Assembly (NCBI GenBank): GCA_024180945.1
Contig: JAKSGN010000002.1
Coordinates: 2,790,001-2,854,000, forward strand
Source of the DNA: Macrophomina tecta
Taxonomy: Eukaryota; Ascomycota; Dothideomycetes; Botryosphaeriales; Botryosphaeriaceae
Length of the DNA stretch: 64,000 nt
Direction of reading: 5' to 3'
Under the pieces are notes generated by a model. The model saw only the letters and a list, made by a program, of their open reading frames with translations. It had not been told where the DNA came from and did no database searches. Both the position numbers and the translations under genes were made by a program. Numbering within the stretch: position 1 is the stretch's first letter; each line of letters starts with the position of its first letter. Below, one piece after another: positions 1 to 10,261 of the stretch.

Positions 1-1736
1 CATGTCAGGAAGTTGACAGTCATCGAATGTACTCTCCCTGCGATATCTGCTATGGCCAATATCGCGTGCAAACGATCAAAGTTCGACTATCTAAGTGGCC
101 TTTGGAAGTCGGATTTGCACAGATATCTCCTGTGGACACAAGCATTCCCTAGCCTTAGCCAGCAGTTGGACTTGTGACGGCATATATGCGGAGCTTGTCA
201 GCTCAAGTCAGCTATCATACGCCATCTTGGAGATGGAATTCTGCGTATGGGAGAGTGTCGAATTTTCACTGCCCTGTAGGTGACGAAATGCCTGCTTGTA
301 AAGTCCTCGATGTGCAATCCATTATCGACGGCTATTATCTCTTTGGCCGTGTCCGTGCAGGTCACATCATGCTCCAGGGAAGGTAGCGTCACCTCTCTAC
401 CAGGGTCTAACAGGGCGGTTAAGCAGCACTCGCCAGGGTCACTGAGATGACTTGTCATATTCTCGATGGCTATGAGATATTCGATAGTTGTCGGTTCCAC
501 TGGAAATTCAATCGACGTGGGCCAGGTCAACCTAGTGCGGATTATCTGGACGGCATTGCCCTGTTTTCTGTAGGCCAAAGCCGTCTGTGGAAGCGTTTGA
601 AGAATCTGCCTTTGGTACCCTCTAGGCTGAAAGACAGATAGTACCGAGCTAGGCCTTTCCTTTCAGAGAATAAGGTAGGAGGGATGCAGATCTCTTTCGG
701 GATTGGGAGACTGTGACATTGAGATTGCTTAGAAACCAAGCGGAAGGGTGCATATATCAACACCTCAGCACTGATATGTCCACCTCAGAGACTATTTGGT
801 CGTTCTGAAGATCCTTGAGCGCTTCAAATCAATTCTGGCAAACTGCTTCTTCCAGCCACAACGCTGTCCTTTGCCAGTTAAAGTGGTGCCGTCGTGATCA
901 ACATCCAAAAGAATCTATGCAGGAAGAGGAAAAGCTAGAAGCTGATTTTTAAAACCCGCTCAGCAAGTGATTTGTATTTAAAGCCCGATCGAGTGCTTTG
1001 TTTTGCTCCAAAGATCGGCATATCTTGCGCCCAAGTCTGCGCTCGTGCACTTTGCCCATTTCTCGAGTACATCCTGAAACGTTTGTCGCAGGCTGTGATA
1101 TTTTCAATGGCAATTCACTTGTTCCAAACCCCAAGGTTGTTCTTCTTAGAGCCTCAACTTACGTTTGGGCCAGTTTGTAAGGAAGACGGAGGTCATACTC
1201 TGAGCAATGAGCACTTTCGAGTGCCAACCTGCGGTCTCCGAGCATAGAAACTGTAGGAAGAACGCGTAAGCCACACGTCTGTAGTACGTTTGAAGGCATA
1301 CAGTGCAAATTGGCGATGCATTCACGCCATTGAGGACGAAGAAGGCCAATGACACATACCCGCGGGGAGTTCAAATTCGGAAGGGTCGAGAAAAGGGTTT
1401 TGTATATTTCAGAAATTACTACGTCTAAATCGGATCTCCCCCGATCAAGGGCCGTTCAGCTACTGCCATCACCGATCAACCACCGACCACATTCAAAATA
1501 TTGATATTATCCATACACCCTGCACAGCAGATGTTTTCCATATAGGCTGAATGGCCGAGAGAAGAAAAAAAAAAAAAAAAGAGAAAAAGGGAGAATCCCA
1601 TCGCTCAATGCTGGCGAACATTCAAAGCAAATGAGCCCTGCCTTTGGGGTATACCCTCCGCGCTCGAACAACAAACGTCGTCATTAATCAGTTGACACCT
1701 TTCGGTTACGGAGCCCGTAGCCCATACGGGAGCGTT
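1..1736. other. Intergenic, no convincing gene
   Basis: No open frame here has recognisable motifs, a signal peptide or a plausible exon structure. The longest is a 126-codon minus-strand frame at 198-578, which matches no family I know. A 16-base adenine run lies at 1565-1580. The last part (from about 1600) is probably the 3' flank of the minus-strand cupredoxin gene that ends at 1737. Confidence 0.5.
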
Positions 1737-2536
1737 TTACTTGCCACCCGCGGGAAGCATACCTGATACACTATTCAGAATTTGACAAGAATGTAAAAAC
1801 TAGATGAGAACTTACCAGCAAAACCACCGAAGTTGTTGACCGCCGCCTGGGCCGGGAAGCTGTTTGCGCCGCACAAGCAGGAGCAGGTGCAGGCGGAGCC
1901 ATCAGCACACTGGCCGTTACCGGCGGCAACGGTGGCCTCGGCGGCGCCGGCGGCGAGGGTGACGGTGCTCTGGACGGCCGGGGCCGGAGTGGCGGCGATA
2001 CCTGCAGTGGTGAAATCGGTGCCGTTCTTCTGGATGGCCAGCTGTTTGTAGTTGGCGAACGACTTGTCGCCGCTCTCGACGGCGTTGACGCTGAAGACCA
2101 TGCCCTTGCCGCAATGCGTGCCGTTCTTCTGCTTGCAGTAGGCCCCTGATCATCCACTTGTTAGAACCCCAACCTTGCTCCAGGTCCTTGATGTCCATGA
2201 GTACTCACAAACTGGCTTAGTGTCGTTGATGGTCATGCTCCAGGTGACGCCTGCCGCTCCGTCCGGGTTGGGCATAAAGCCGGAATCGAAACCGCCGGCC
2301 ATGGCCTTGCAGGGCTCCTCGAAAGTGCTCTGGGTGACCGTGTGGTTGACCTGCATGAAGTGGAATTCGACGACGTCTCCGACGGCAGCCTGGATGTTCT
2401 CGGGAGAATACTGCAACATGGGAGTGGGCTTGCCGGTGGGGTCTGTTGGAGGCTTCGCACCACCAACCATGACGGTGTGCGTGGCAGCGAAGGCGCCGCT
2501 GGCGGCGAAGAGGGGCAAGAAGGACGTGGGCTTCAT
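1737..2536 (-). CDS. Secreted cupredoxin-domain protein
   Basis: Exons 2536-2209, 2145-1816 and 1762-1737 join in frame to 227 aa. The N-terminus (MKPTSFLPLFAASGAFA) is a clear signal peptide. The next ~120 residues are a fungal extracellular cupredoxin: VGDVVEFHFMQVNHTV carries the first copper-ligand His, and WAYCKQKNGTHCGKGM carries the Cys, His and Met ligands of a type 1 copper site. An Ala-rich tail with a cluster of cysteines (CADGSACTCSCLCG) follows, and the protein ends in MLPAGGK, as in related secreted serine-rich/cupredoxin proteins. Role is inferred: extracellular copper or redox protein at the cell surface. The last exon is only 26 bases but restores the family C-terminus, which supports that splice. 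Confidence 0.85.
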
Positions 2537-3787
2537 TATGTTGGTGTTGATTGTCCGGTGGAAATGGAAGAACTGAAAATGCAGAAAAACCGCGCTGCGG
2601 TGGGTATCAAATGCGATCGTGTGAGATTGAATAAGAGAGAGACCGGACTTCGAGAAGGTCCAATGAGATGAATATTATTACAGCAGTGGCTGAAGGAGTG
2701 CGTGGAAAGATCGGGCTGATGAGAGGAGGTCTTTATTAAGTGTGCGTTGAAGATTGCAGCCGCCGGTGGCGGGGGCTGCGTGTGTCGCAAGAGTGCAATG
2801 CGAAACGCCACAGCCTCTCGGCATCACATAGAACCGCAAAAAGTGGTCTGTCTTTGCCTGGATCGGCGAGGATGCCTAGCCGCAAGGGCTAATATTTGGC
2901 GCTGCGGGGCGGCGGCTCTGCACGAAGCTCGACATGTCGTGTATTGGGAGCGTCTCGGGTTGTGTCGCACGTCTGTGTCAGCCTCAGCTCCCCCACGACA
3001 CCCTCCACAATGCACATCAGAATCCCACAAACCAAGCTTTCCCAAGCTTTTGACGATCTCCGGTGACTGGCTGCGCGCCGACGGACAAGACGGATAACCG
3101 GTGGACTAATGGTGTGTGCGGGCCGACAAGAATTATTTGCATCCCTATCCTCTCCACCCAAGCCCTTCGCCTCCGGATAACCTCCCGTCCGCACTATCGA
3201 AGCTCTCGCTTCTCGGCGCATTCTCACCTCCTTCATTTCGCAGCATTGTGCAGAGGCCAGAGGCAAGAGGCAATCAATTGCGATGGCGCAAGGTGTCATT
3301 GGCAAGCCGTTGTAATCGCATCCATCCTGATAACGACTCTCAAATTTCTTTCCGAGTCAAAATTGGCGGCAGACTTGATACCAAACATTGATCTGCATCC
3401 GAACGCGAAGCATTTGTCTGTACACAGAGTGCAGAGATGGGCATGAATGACTCGTTGCGCCATGTGCTGCCTGCGCCACAGCAATTAATCAGGTCGCAGG
3501 CTCACCAATCTCACCGGAATCTCACAAGGACGAATCAACAGCCTGGTGCTGCGGGAGGAGCGGGAGGCCCGCCTGCGTCCACTTAGATTTTTGATCTGTC
3601 AGCAGTGTCCTCAGTCCTCACCTCCCAGCACTCTGGCACCATTTGGAAGAGAAACTGGATTTTTGATAAGGCTGTCGCAGCCTGGGTATCTATGGTCTTC
3701 GTTGAGAATGTCTTCGGCACCTGATAACGTAACCCCGGAGCCTACCTACCATGGAAGAAAAGCAAAGAAGCTGCTGTACTGGTCCTT
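2537..3787. other. Intergenic between cupredoxin and SMN genes
   Basis: This holds the upstream region of the cupredoxin gene (minus) and the 3' flank of the SMN gene (minus). Several short open frames overlap in all phases without family motifs, and I see no gene. Confidence 0.5.
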
Positions 3788-4595
3788 TCAACCGGACTGG
3801 TACGCCGCGCGTTGCTGGGCTTCGTATTGAGACTGATAGTAGCCAGCGTAGAACCAGGCAATGTTCATGTTCCTCAGCGCGTCGTCTTGGCCTAGAACAA
3901 GATCAGCCACGATTCTTGCACGGAAACACGGAAGGCGGGAGGTCCGCATGAATTCGGAGAAACACCTACCGGGCACGGCAGCGAAGATGGGCGCCGGAAT
4001 GGGAGGGGCCTGCGACGCGGCAGAGGAGGCGCCAGGACGGGGCTGGTTGGCTTGCTGTTGCTGCTGTTGCTGCTCTTGGATGAGCTGACGCTCGGCGGGG
4101 TCCGTCTCCTCGGAGGTCCCATTGGCAGGAGAGGCGTCAGTCAACAAGATATCCGCGGAATCGGCTTGCTGTGCCTCGTGGGCAGTGTCGTCGCTCTCCA
4201 TGTGAGCATCCTTCGACTCTTCGTTCGGCTTGGCAAGGTGCTCGGCCTCGGAGAGGTTGATGCCCATCTCTGCGAGCTCCTCATCATTAGCGAGACTAGT
4301 AGAGGCGCTGTTAGCGTCATGGACATCCTTACGATGAAGGGAATGGCTTGGAATTACTTACTCTTTCAGAGCGAAGATCTCCTGCGCGGTAAGACGGAGG
4401 CTGAGCGGCGTCTGCTTGCCGTTCCTCTGAAGACTGTGGTATTTCTGCAAGGTGGAAAGATCTTGTCAGCGTAGCCGTTTATCTAGCGTGAACTTAGAAA
4501 CATCTTACGTTGTACTCCTTCACCTGGTCGTTCCAGCCTTTGACCAAAGCACGGTCGTCCCAGGCGCCAGCGGCGAACATGTCGACGCCGGACAT
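3788..4595 (-). CDS. smn1: Survival motor neuron (SMN) family protein
   Basis: Exons 4595-4509, 4444-4362, 4295-3970 and 3891-3788 give 199 aa. The N-terminus AWDDRALVKGWNDQVKEYN resembles the Gemin2-binding helix of SMN. The C-terminus MNIAWFYAGYYQSQYEAQQ (about residues 174-192) is the YG-box oligomerisation motif. No Tudor domain lies between them, as in Schizosaccharomyces Smn1; instead there is an acidic, Pro/Ala-rich linker with a glutamine tract encoded by CAG/CAA around 4051-4078. Known role of the family: assembly of Sm rings on spliceosomal snRNAs. The gene is divergent from the NOP15-like gene, with 275 bases between start codons. Confidence 0.88.
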
Positions 4596-4707
4596 GGTGA
4601 GAAATGAGCAAGGAAGCGGTTGAGCTGGCGGGGAGGGCTGGAGGGAAACGGCAGTCTAAGCATACAAGATTTGAAGCCAGGACGTGGTATGCCTGGCTGA
4701 TATGTCC

Positions 4708-4743
4708 ATGCAGGTGCGACGGCGGCGGCGGCGGCGGCGGCGG
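4708..4743. repeat. GGC trinucleotide repeat in a shared promoter
   Basis: About seven perfect GGC units (4721-4743) sit in the 275-base gap between the divergent SMN and NOP15-like start codons, within the presumed 5' leader or promoter of both genes. Confidence 0.85.
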
Positions 4744-4870
4744 AGGATGATGAGCGCAGACCGGCACTTCTTCGGCGGGCGGTGCCTGGGTCGCAGAAAA
4801 AAGTTCGGGCAAGCAATGAGCAGCACAATACCTCCGCCTGCACGCGCCCGCACAACCAGAATCCGCAGAG

Positions 4871-6315
4871 ATGGCACCTGAGACCAAGTCCAAGAAGCGC
4901 AAGAGTATGTACATGCAAGGCCCTGCCCTGGCTCTGCTAATTGACCCTCTGCAGGCGGTGGCGCGGTCGCCTCACCCAGCACCAAGAAAATCAAGAAGGC
5001 CGAAGTCCCTGTCGCCGAAGAGCAACCCGCCCCGGCCAAGTCCAGCAAGAAGTCCAAGAAAGACACTCCCAAGCAGGAAGAAGAAACTCCCGCCACCAAG
5101 TCCAACTCGTCCCGCAAGCGCGCATCCGATTTCTTCGACACCGCCGGCGAGGAAGAGAAGACTGCTGAGAAGTCTGAGGGCAAGAAATCGAAAAAGGCTA
5201 AGAAGGAGAAGGACGATGAGCCCGCCCCCGCTGTGAAGGCCGCAAATGGCAAGAAGCGCAAGGCTGTTGAGGAGCCTGCTCCGGCTGAGGAGTCTGCCGA
5301 CGAGGAAGAGCCCGTCGACGAGGCAAGCGACAGCGAAAGCGAACAGGACGAGGACGAAACCGACCAGACCAAGGCTCTGCTCAAAGGTTTCGAGAGTGAT
5401 GAAGATGAAGAGGATGGCGAGGACGAGGGCGATCTTTCAAAAGTTCCCGCTCTGCCTGATTCCAAAAAGTTGCGCAAGAAGCTGAGCAAGGCTACTGAGG
5501 ACGCTGGTCCCGGCGCGATATACGTTGGGTGAGTTCTGGCCCTCTCCTCCACTCACGTTTGTCAAAACTGACCGGGACTCTGCAGCCGCATTCCTCACGG
5601 TTTCTACGAGCACCAGATGAAAGCATACTTCTCGCAATTTGGCGAAATCACGCGCCTCCGCCTTTCGCGCAACAAGAAGACTGGCCGCAGCAAGCACTAC
5701 GCCTTTGTCGAGTTCGCCCATGCCGATGTGGCCAAGATTGTCGCCGAGACCATGGACAAGTACCTGATGTTCGGCCACATCTTGCAGGTTCGCTACATCC
5801 CCGCCGATCAAGTCCACCCGGATCTCTTCAAGGGTTCCAACCGGCGCTTCAAGCCCGCACCGCGCAACAAGATGCAGGGTCGCCACCTCCGTCTTGGTAT
5901 GGACCGCGAGACATGGGACAAGAGGATTGAACGTGAGGAGAAGAAGAGGAAAAGCAAGGAGGAGAAGCTCAGGGAGATGGGCTATGAGTATCAGGCTCCG
6001 GCTATTAAGACTTCCAGCAAAGTCCCTAAGAAGAGTCAAGCCGAGGCCGAAACAGAAGCGGAGGCTCCCAAAGCCCTGACCGAGAAGCCGCACGACGAGG
6101 AGGACCAAGAGGTTGCGGAGGCCATGAAGACTGTCACGGCAGAGAAGAAGTCGAAGAAGTCTAAGAAGAGGGAGAGCAGCGGGCCCGCTATGGAAGAGAC
6201 TGAGCCCGAGCCTGTCAAGGTCAAGGCGACCAAGGCGAAGGACTCCGGCAAGGCGGAGAAGGCGGAGAAGAAATCCACCAAGCCCAAGCCGAAGAAGGCC
6301 AAGACATCTTCGTGA
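4871..6315 (+). CDS. nop15: NOP15/NIFK-like ribosome biogenesis RRM protein
   Basis: Exons 4871-4904, 4955-5528 and 5586-6315 encode 445 aa. The first ~200 residues are Lys- and Glu/Asp-rich nuclear low-complexity sequence. One RRM starts at GPGAIYVGRIPHGFYEHQMK and includes the RNP1-like segment GRSKHYAFVEF. It is followed by the conserved C-terminal extension of the NIFK/Nop15 family (LRLGMDRETWDKRIEREEKK) and a Lys-rich tail. In yeast, Nop15 is a nucleolar 60S pre-ribosomal factor needed for ITS2 processing; that function is inferred here by family. Introns are canonical (GTATGT, GTGAGT). Confidence 0.9.
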
Positions 6316-6743
6316 GGAACCAGAAGCAACATTTTCAGCCGTCCTGAAGGACCTGCTAGCTATGTGGCTGCAGCTTCTCTACGTGATTCTTTGTTCGGGT
6401 ATCAAACTAGCCGCGTATGGTTATAATGCCTTGGCACAATTTTTTCGAGACAGCAATTGACGGAAGCTGTCCGGGCCAAGAAGTTCATTGCACGAATTGG
6501 AATTATGGATGGTTTGCGAGAATGTTACGGTGCAGCGAGGTAGATGAAAATGGGGGTCATTGGGAGTTCCGGGAGACCCGAGGTCTCAGTATTGATTATC
6601 TGCTTAAATACCATGAGGCTTCTATTCTCAGCAACCTCAGCTTTCCCGATTTCCCCTCATCGTCCTCATCATGCTTCTGATATCATCACCTCTCAACGCA
6701 ATCATATTCTACGCGTCTTTTACCGGATATGAAGTGTAGCAGT
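6316..6743. other. Convergent 3' intergenic region
   Basis: This is the 3' flank of both the NOP15-like gene (plus) and the UBX gene (minus), which converge here. No further gene is seen. Confidence 0.5.
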
Positions 6744-7835
6744 TCATTTGACAACAAGTGCAGCACTCGGCACCATGCCAGCCTCCTTCAATGTCTGTCC
6801 AAAGTCGGTCTGATCGAAGACTTTTTTGGGGAAATTTTGAGTGAATGAGTTCACGGTAATGCCACTCTCTTGTCCCAGCTGATGCGCCAATTCGAACAAG
6901 GTCGTATCCGCCGGTAGAGTCTTTTGCACTGTGCCATTGGGTGTCTGAAGCCTCAGTCTCGCTTCCGTATACGCGCTGGAGGGCTTAGAGGTGGTCGGGC
7001 CCGAAGATGCCGCAGCGGCCGCCGGTGCAGCAGGCTCGGGAGGTGCTTGGCCAAGTCGTGCAGCCTTCTCCGCCTCGGCCTTGCGCTTGCGCTCCTGTTT
7101 CTGCTCCTCAATCTTGGCCTGAACACGCTTGCGGGCCTCGATCTCCTCCTGCTTCTCGCGGCGCTTCTGCTCCGCTTCCTTTATGCGCTCCTTGACCTGC
7201 AGGGCCTCTCGAGCATCCTGCGATTCTTTGGTTGCCTTGCGGCGGATTTCCTGGTTGTAGCAGTCAGCCAAAAGCCACAAGGCACAGCCGCAACCCTTGA
7301 CCGACCTCGTTCTTCTTCTTGTCGAGCTTGTCCTGTTCAGACATGCCGGCGCGCTTCGCCGCAAGCTTCGCGCGCAGCTCCTCCAGCTTCGCCTTCTTCT
7401 CCTCCTCAGTAAGCGGCTTCAGCTCCTCGGTCGACTCCTCGAAGTCGACGTGGCCGGACTTGCTGGCGTGGAATTCGGCTTGGGCGTGGGTGCGGAATAA
7501 CTTGCCGCAGTCATTGCACTTCAGGCTGCGGGCTTCCTCGCCTGGACCGGGATTCGGCGGAGAGGCATCGGCGGCGGAGGACTCTTCGGCCTTGATGTCG
7601 TCGAGCGACTTGTCCTGGTTCTTCTCGAGCCAGTCGATGGCATCTTGCACTAAACGGATCTTGTCAGTGGAGATCCGCAAGGTGGAGAAAATGCTAGCTG
7701 GTGGCGCGGAGCTGAATGGCGTGGAGGTTGGGGGAGCTATTGCGACTTACAAGAGCCGGACTTCTTCAGGGCAATGGAGGCGCGCTCCTGGTCGAAGCCC
7801 ATGTCGACGAGCATGTTCAGGTCGGTGGACGCCAT
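6744..7835 (-). CDS. UBA-C2H2-UBX domain protein (UBXN1-like)
   Basis: Exons 7835-7751, 7649-7306 and 7250-6744 encode 311 aa. The N-terminal ~45 residues (MASTDLNMLVDMGFDQERASIALKK...) are a UBA domain. A C2H2 zinc finger follows, with Cys73, Cys76, His89 and His95 (KCNDCGKLFRTHAQAEFH). A long charged coiled coil (about 110-200) and a C-terminal UBX domain (about 230-311) complete the order. This is the layout of UBXN1/SAKS1-type p97/Cdc48 adaptors that bring ubiquitinated clients to the ATPase; the role is inferred from that family. The second intron begins GTCGGT, a weak donor, but the frame joins cleanly at KKKNE/EIRRK. The gene is divergent from the VAP gene. Confidence 0.88.
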
Positions 7836-8263
7836 CGCGGAAGGTTGCTGCACTGGCTAGTATGATGGACCGTGCAAGGGAAGAGAAAAGAAAGGATATA
7901 TAGAGACGTAGAGTGTTGCAAGCCGGCGGCGGGGAGCAGCAGCGCGGCGGATCGGCGTTAAGCGGTGCCACGGGTCTAGAAGTGACGTACCCTTTTTGGC
8001 ATTAGTCAGAAATGGGATAGCGTGAGGATCTGTGAGCACGCAGGCGCGAGGCCGCATCCCGGGGCCAGCCACCACGACGGACGGCAGTACTTCCCGCGGC
8101 ACTTCCAACCCACCTCTCCACATCCGCCCTCCTGCACGTTTCGACGTCTGTCGCGCTCCGTTTGCTGCCGTCCCGCCGCCAGTATCGCCCTCCGCGAACT
8201 CCACTGAGCCCACCCATCCCTCCTTCAGCCACAGCCCCTGCCACCTGGCGCTCACGAGTCACC

Positions 8264-9394
8264 ATGTCGGTCGAACTGACGCCGCCCGAGCTGGGCTTCA
8301 AGCGTACGCCTCTGCCACGCGAGCACTCTCGGTGCCGCCGATATTGACAATGTCGCAGGTCCCTTCACCCAGGAAGTCTCGCAGTCGCTGCGCCTCCGCA
8401 ATCCCAACAGCGACCCCGTTGCATTCAAGGTACGTCACCTCCCGCGCCGCACCGAACTGCTCCACGATCCCTGTCTAACGGCGTCCAGGTCAAAACCACC
8501 GCTCCGAAGCAGTACGTCGACCTGTCCCACCCACAATCCCCGCCATGCGCTTACCATCATCCGCAGATACTGTGTCCGCCCCAACTCTGGCCGCATTGAG
8601 GCTGGCAAGGAGGTGGAGGTCCAGGGTTAGTACATCTACCGGGAAACATAGGAACGTGTGTGATGACGTGGTTGCAGTGCTCCTCCAAGCCATGAAGGAA
8701 GATCCTCCGCCGGATGCTCGCTGCCGTGACAAGTTCCTTGTCCAGTCCGTCGCCGTGACCGCCGACATGGAGTTTAGCAATGTTGCTACCATCGTATGTT
8801 ATATCTTTGGGCACGTCAGGAGGACAGCGACTGATTGGAATGTAGTGGAGCCACATTGAGCAGACCGCCAAACACACTATCCAAGAGAGGAAGATCCGTG
8901 TTGTTTTCCTGCCCGCTGACGGCACGTCCCCTTCGATCAACGGCAACACATCGAACCACGACCTGTCTTCGCAGCGCTCTCCTTCCCCCGAGGCAGTCAC
9001 CCCGCAGCGCTCCACTACCGCCGGTTCCGTCTCACGTTCCGATTCCCGCCCAACCTCGAGCAAGCACACCGGCGACGCCGTTAGCTCCTCTTTCAACCCT
9101 GCCAACCAGTCGACCATTGGCGCGGCGGTTTCGAACGTCACCAACGCGATCCCTACGTCGACAGATGAGCTCAAGGCTCAGCTCCAGGAGGCACGGGCAA
9201 CGATTGCTAGGTTGGAACAGCAGGCGGCTTCAGCTAGCGGACTCAGGCAGCGCAAGGGCGAGAGCGCAAGCAGCAACTCGAAGTCGGAGACATCAAACTT
9301 GGCGGTGCAGCAGGCTCCGGCAGGTGGAGTGCCCGTTCAGATTGTGGCGGGGCTGTGTCTGTTCAGCTTTCTGCTGGCCTACTTCTTCTTCTAA
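8264..9394 (+). CDS. scs2: VAP/Scs2 family ER membrane protein
   Basis: Exons 8264-8303, 8359-8429, 8489-8511, 8567-8625, 8678-8793 and 8846-9394 give 285 aa. Residues 1-125 are an MSP domain (MSVELTPPELGFKRPFTQ, then AFKVKTTAPKQYCVRPNSG, the core that binds FFAT motifs). A Ser-rich linker, a short coiled coil (ELKAQLQEARATIARLEQQ) and a single C-terminal hydrophobic anchor ending LFSFLLAYFFF follow. VAP proteins tether the ER to other membranes and recruit lipid-transfer proteins; this role is inferred. Five introns crowd the first 550 bases. The tail-anchor topology is complete. Confidence 0.92.
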
Positions 9395-9852
9395 GAGACG
9401 GTGCCGAACGATACCACACAGGCGAGGGAGTTCTATATAGAGCTCTTGGCAGCAGCAGCGAGCGGACAAAGTCGGGCTTGGCCTGGCGCATTCATTTGCA
9501 CCTTCTGTTTTCCTTGAATTATTTTTCTTCTGATTCTGCCACAACCATACCACGCACCAGCACAGGCCTTTTCTTTGGGTTAAAATAATGAGAATCCCCG
9601 GGTTTCTGCCGAGCTTTGGCTTTTTTCCCTTTTTCTAGGCAAATGTGGAGTCTTTGAGAAGTGCTTTATCAGGGGTTGTAGTCATAAATTACTGTCTTAC
9701 AAACTCGTCGTGGCTTGACATTCTGGGACGCCATTGGTCCGCCTTGCCCGTTACGTCGCGGGGAACATCTTTGGTTCGCACCAGTGTCTTACATCGGACT
9801 TGGAACGGTTGGGCTGGGTAGATACGTGCGGGAATGGCCAGTTGGCACAAAT

Positions 9853-9859
9853 TGACTCA
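9853..9859 (+). promoter_or_regulatory. Distal GCN4/CPC1-type box TGACTCA
   Basis: Exact match to the TGACTCA core bound by Gcn4/CpcA/CPC1 bZIP activators, about 400 bases before the asparagine synthetase start. Function is inferred from the downstream gene. Confidence 0.5.
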
Positions 9860-10125
9860 CGGTACCCTTTGAGAGCCGCGGCAGTATTCGCGGAAGAAAC
9901 GGCTGAGGAATCCGGCGATGCGGCTCGCGTGCGTGTGCGACAAGTGGTCGAATGAGGAGCGAGGTCAAATAATGCGGATGCGCAGATGGCGGCGGGCCGA
10001 TCTCGCGGGCGGCGCGACAGGGATACGCACGGCTTTAGCGCGGGGCTCTGCTATCAGTCGCCGCTCTCGGCCTGGGATTCATGACATTTCGCTGCTCCGT
10101 GCGAGAGCCTTAATTACTCCTCCAG

Positions 10126-10132
10126 TGACTCA
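10126..10132 (+). promoter_or_regulatory. Proximal GCN4/CPC1-type box TGACTCA
   Basis: A second exact TGACTCA, about 130 bases before the start codon of asparagine synthetase, an amino-acid biosynthetic gene of the kind that cross-pathway (general amino acid) control induces. Confidence 0.65.
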
Positions 10133-10261
10133 ACACTCCCCCCCGCCTTACCTCTCCCCGGTATTTCTGCCGGCCACGCGCTGCTGTTTCCCTCTCCTTC
10201 TCAAACCCTTAATCGTCTCCAGTCGTTTGTCTTGCAGCGTCGCGCGCACCCCATCGCCACG

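Larger units (their letters stand above)
9395..10261. other. Upstream region of asparagine synthetase
   Basis: No gene is seen. The proximal 300 bases are pyrimidine-rich, as in many constitutive fungal promoters. Two TGACTCA boxes, listed separately, lie in this region. Confidence 0.6.
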
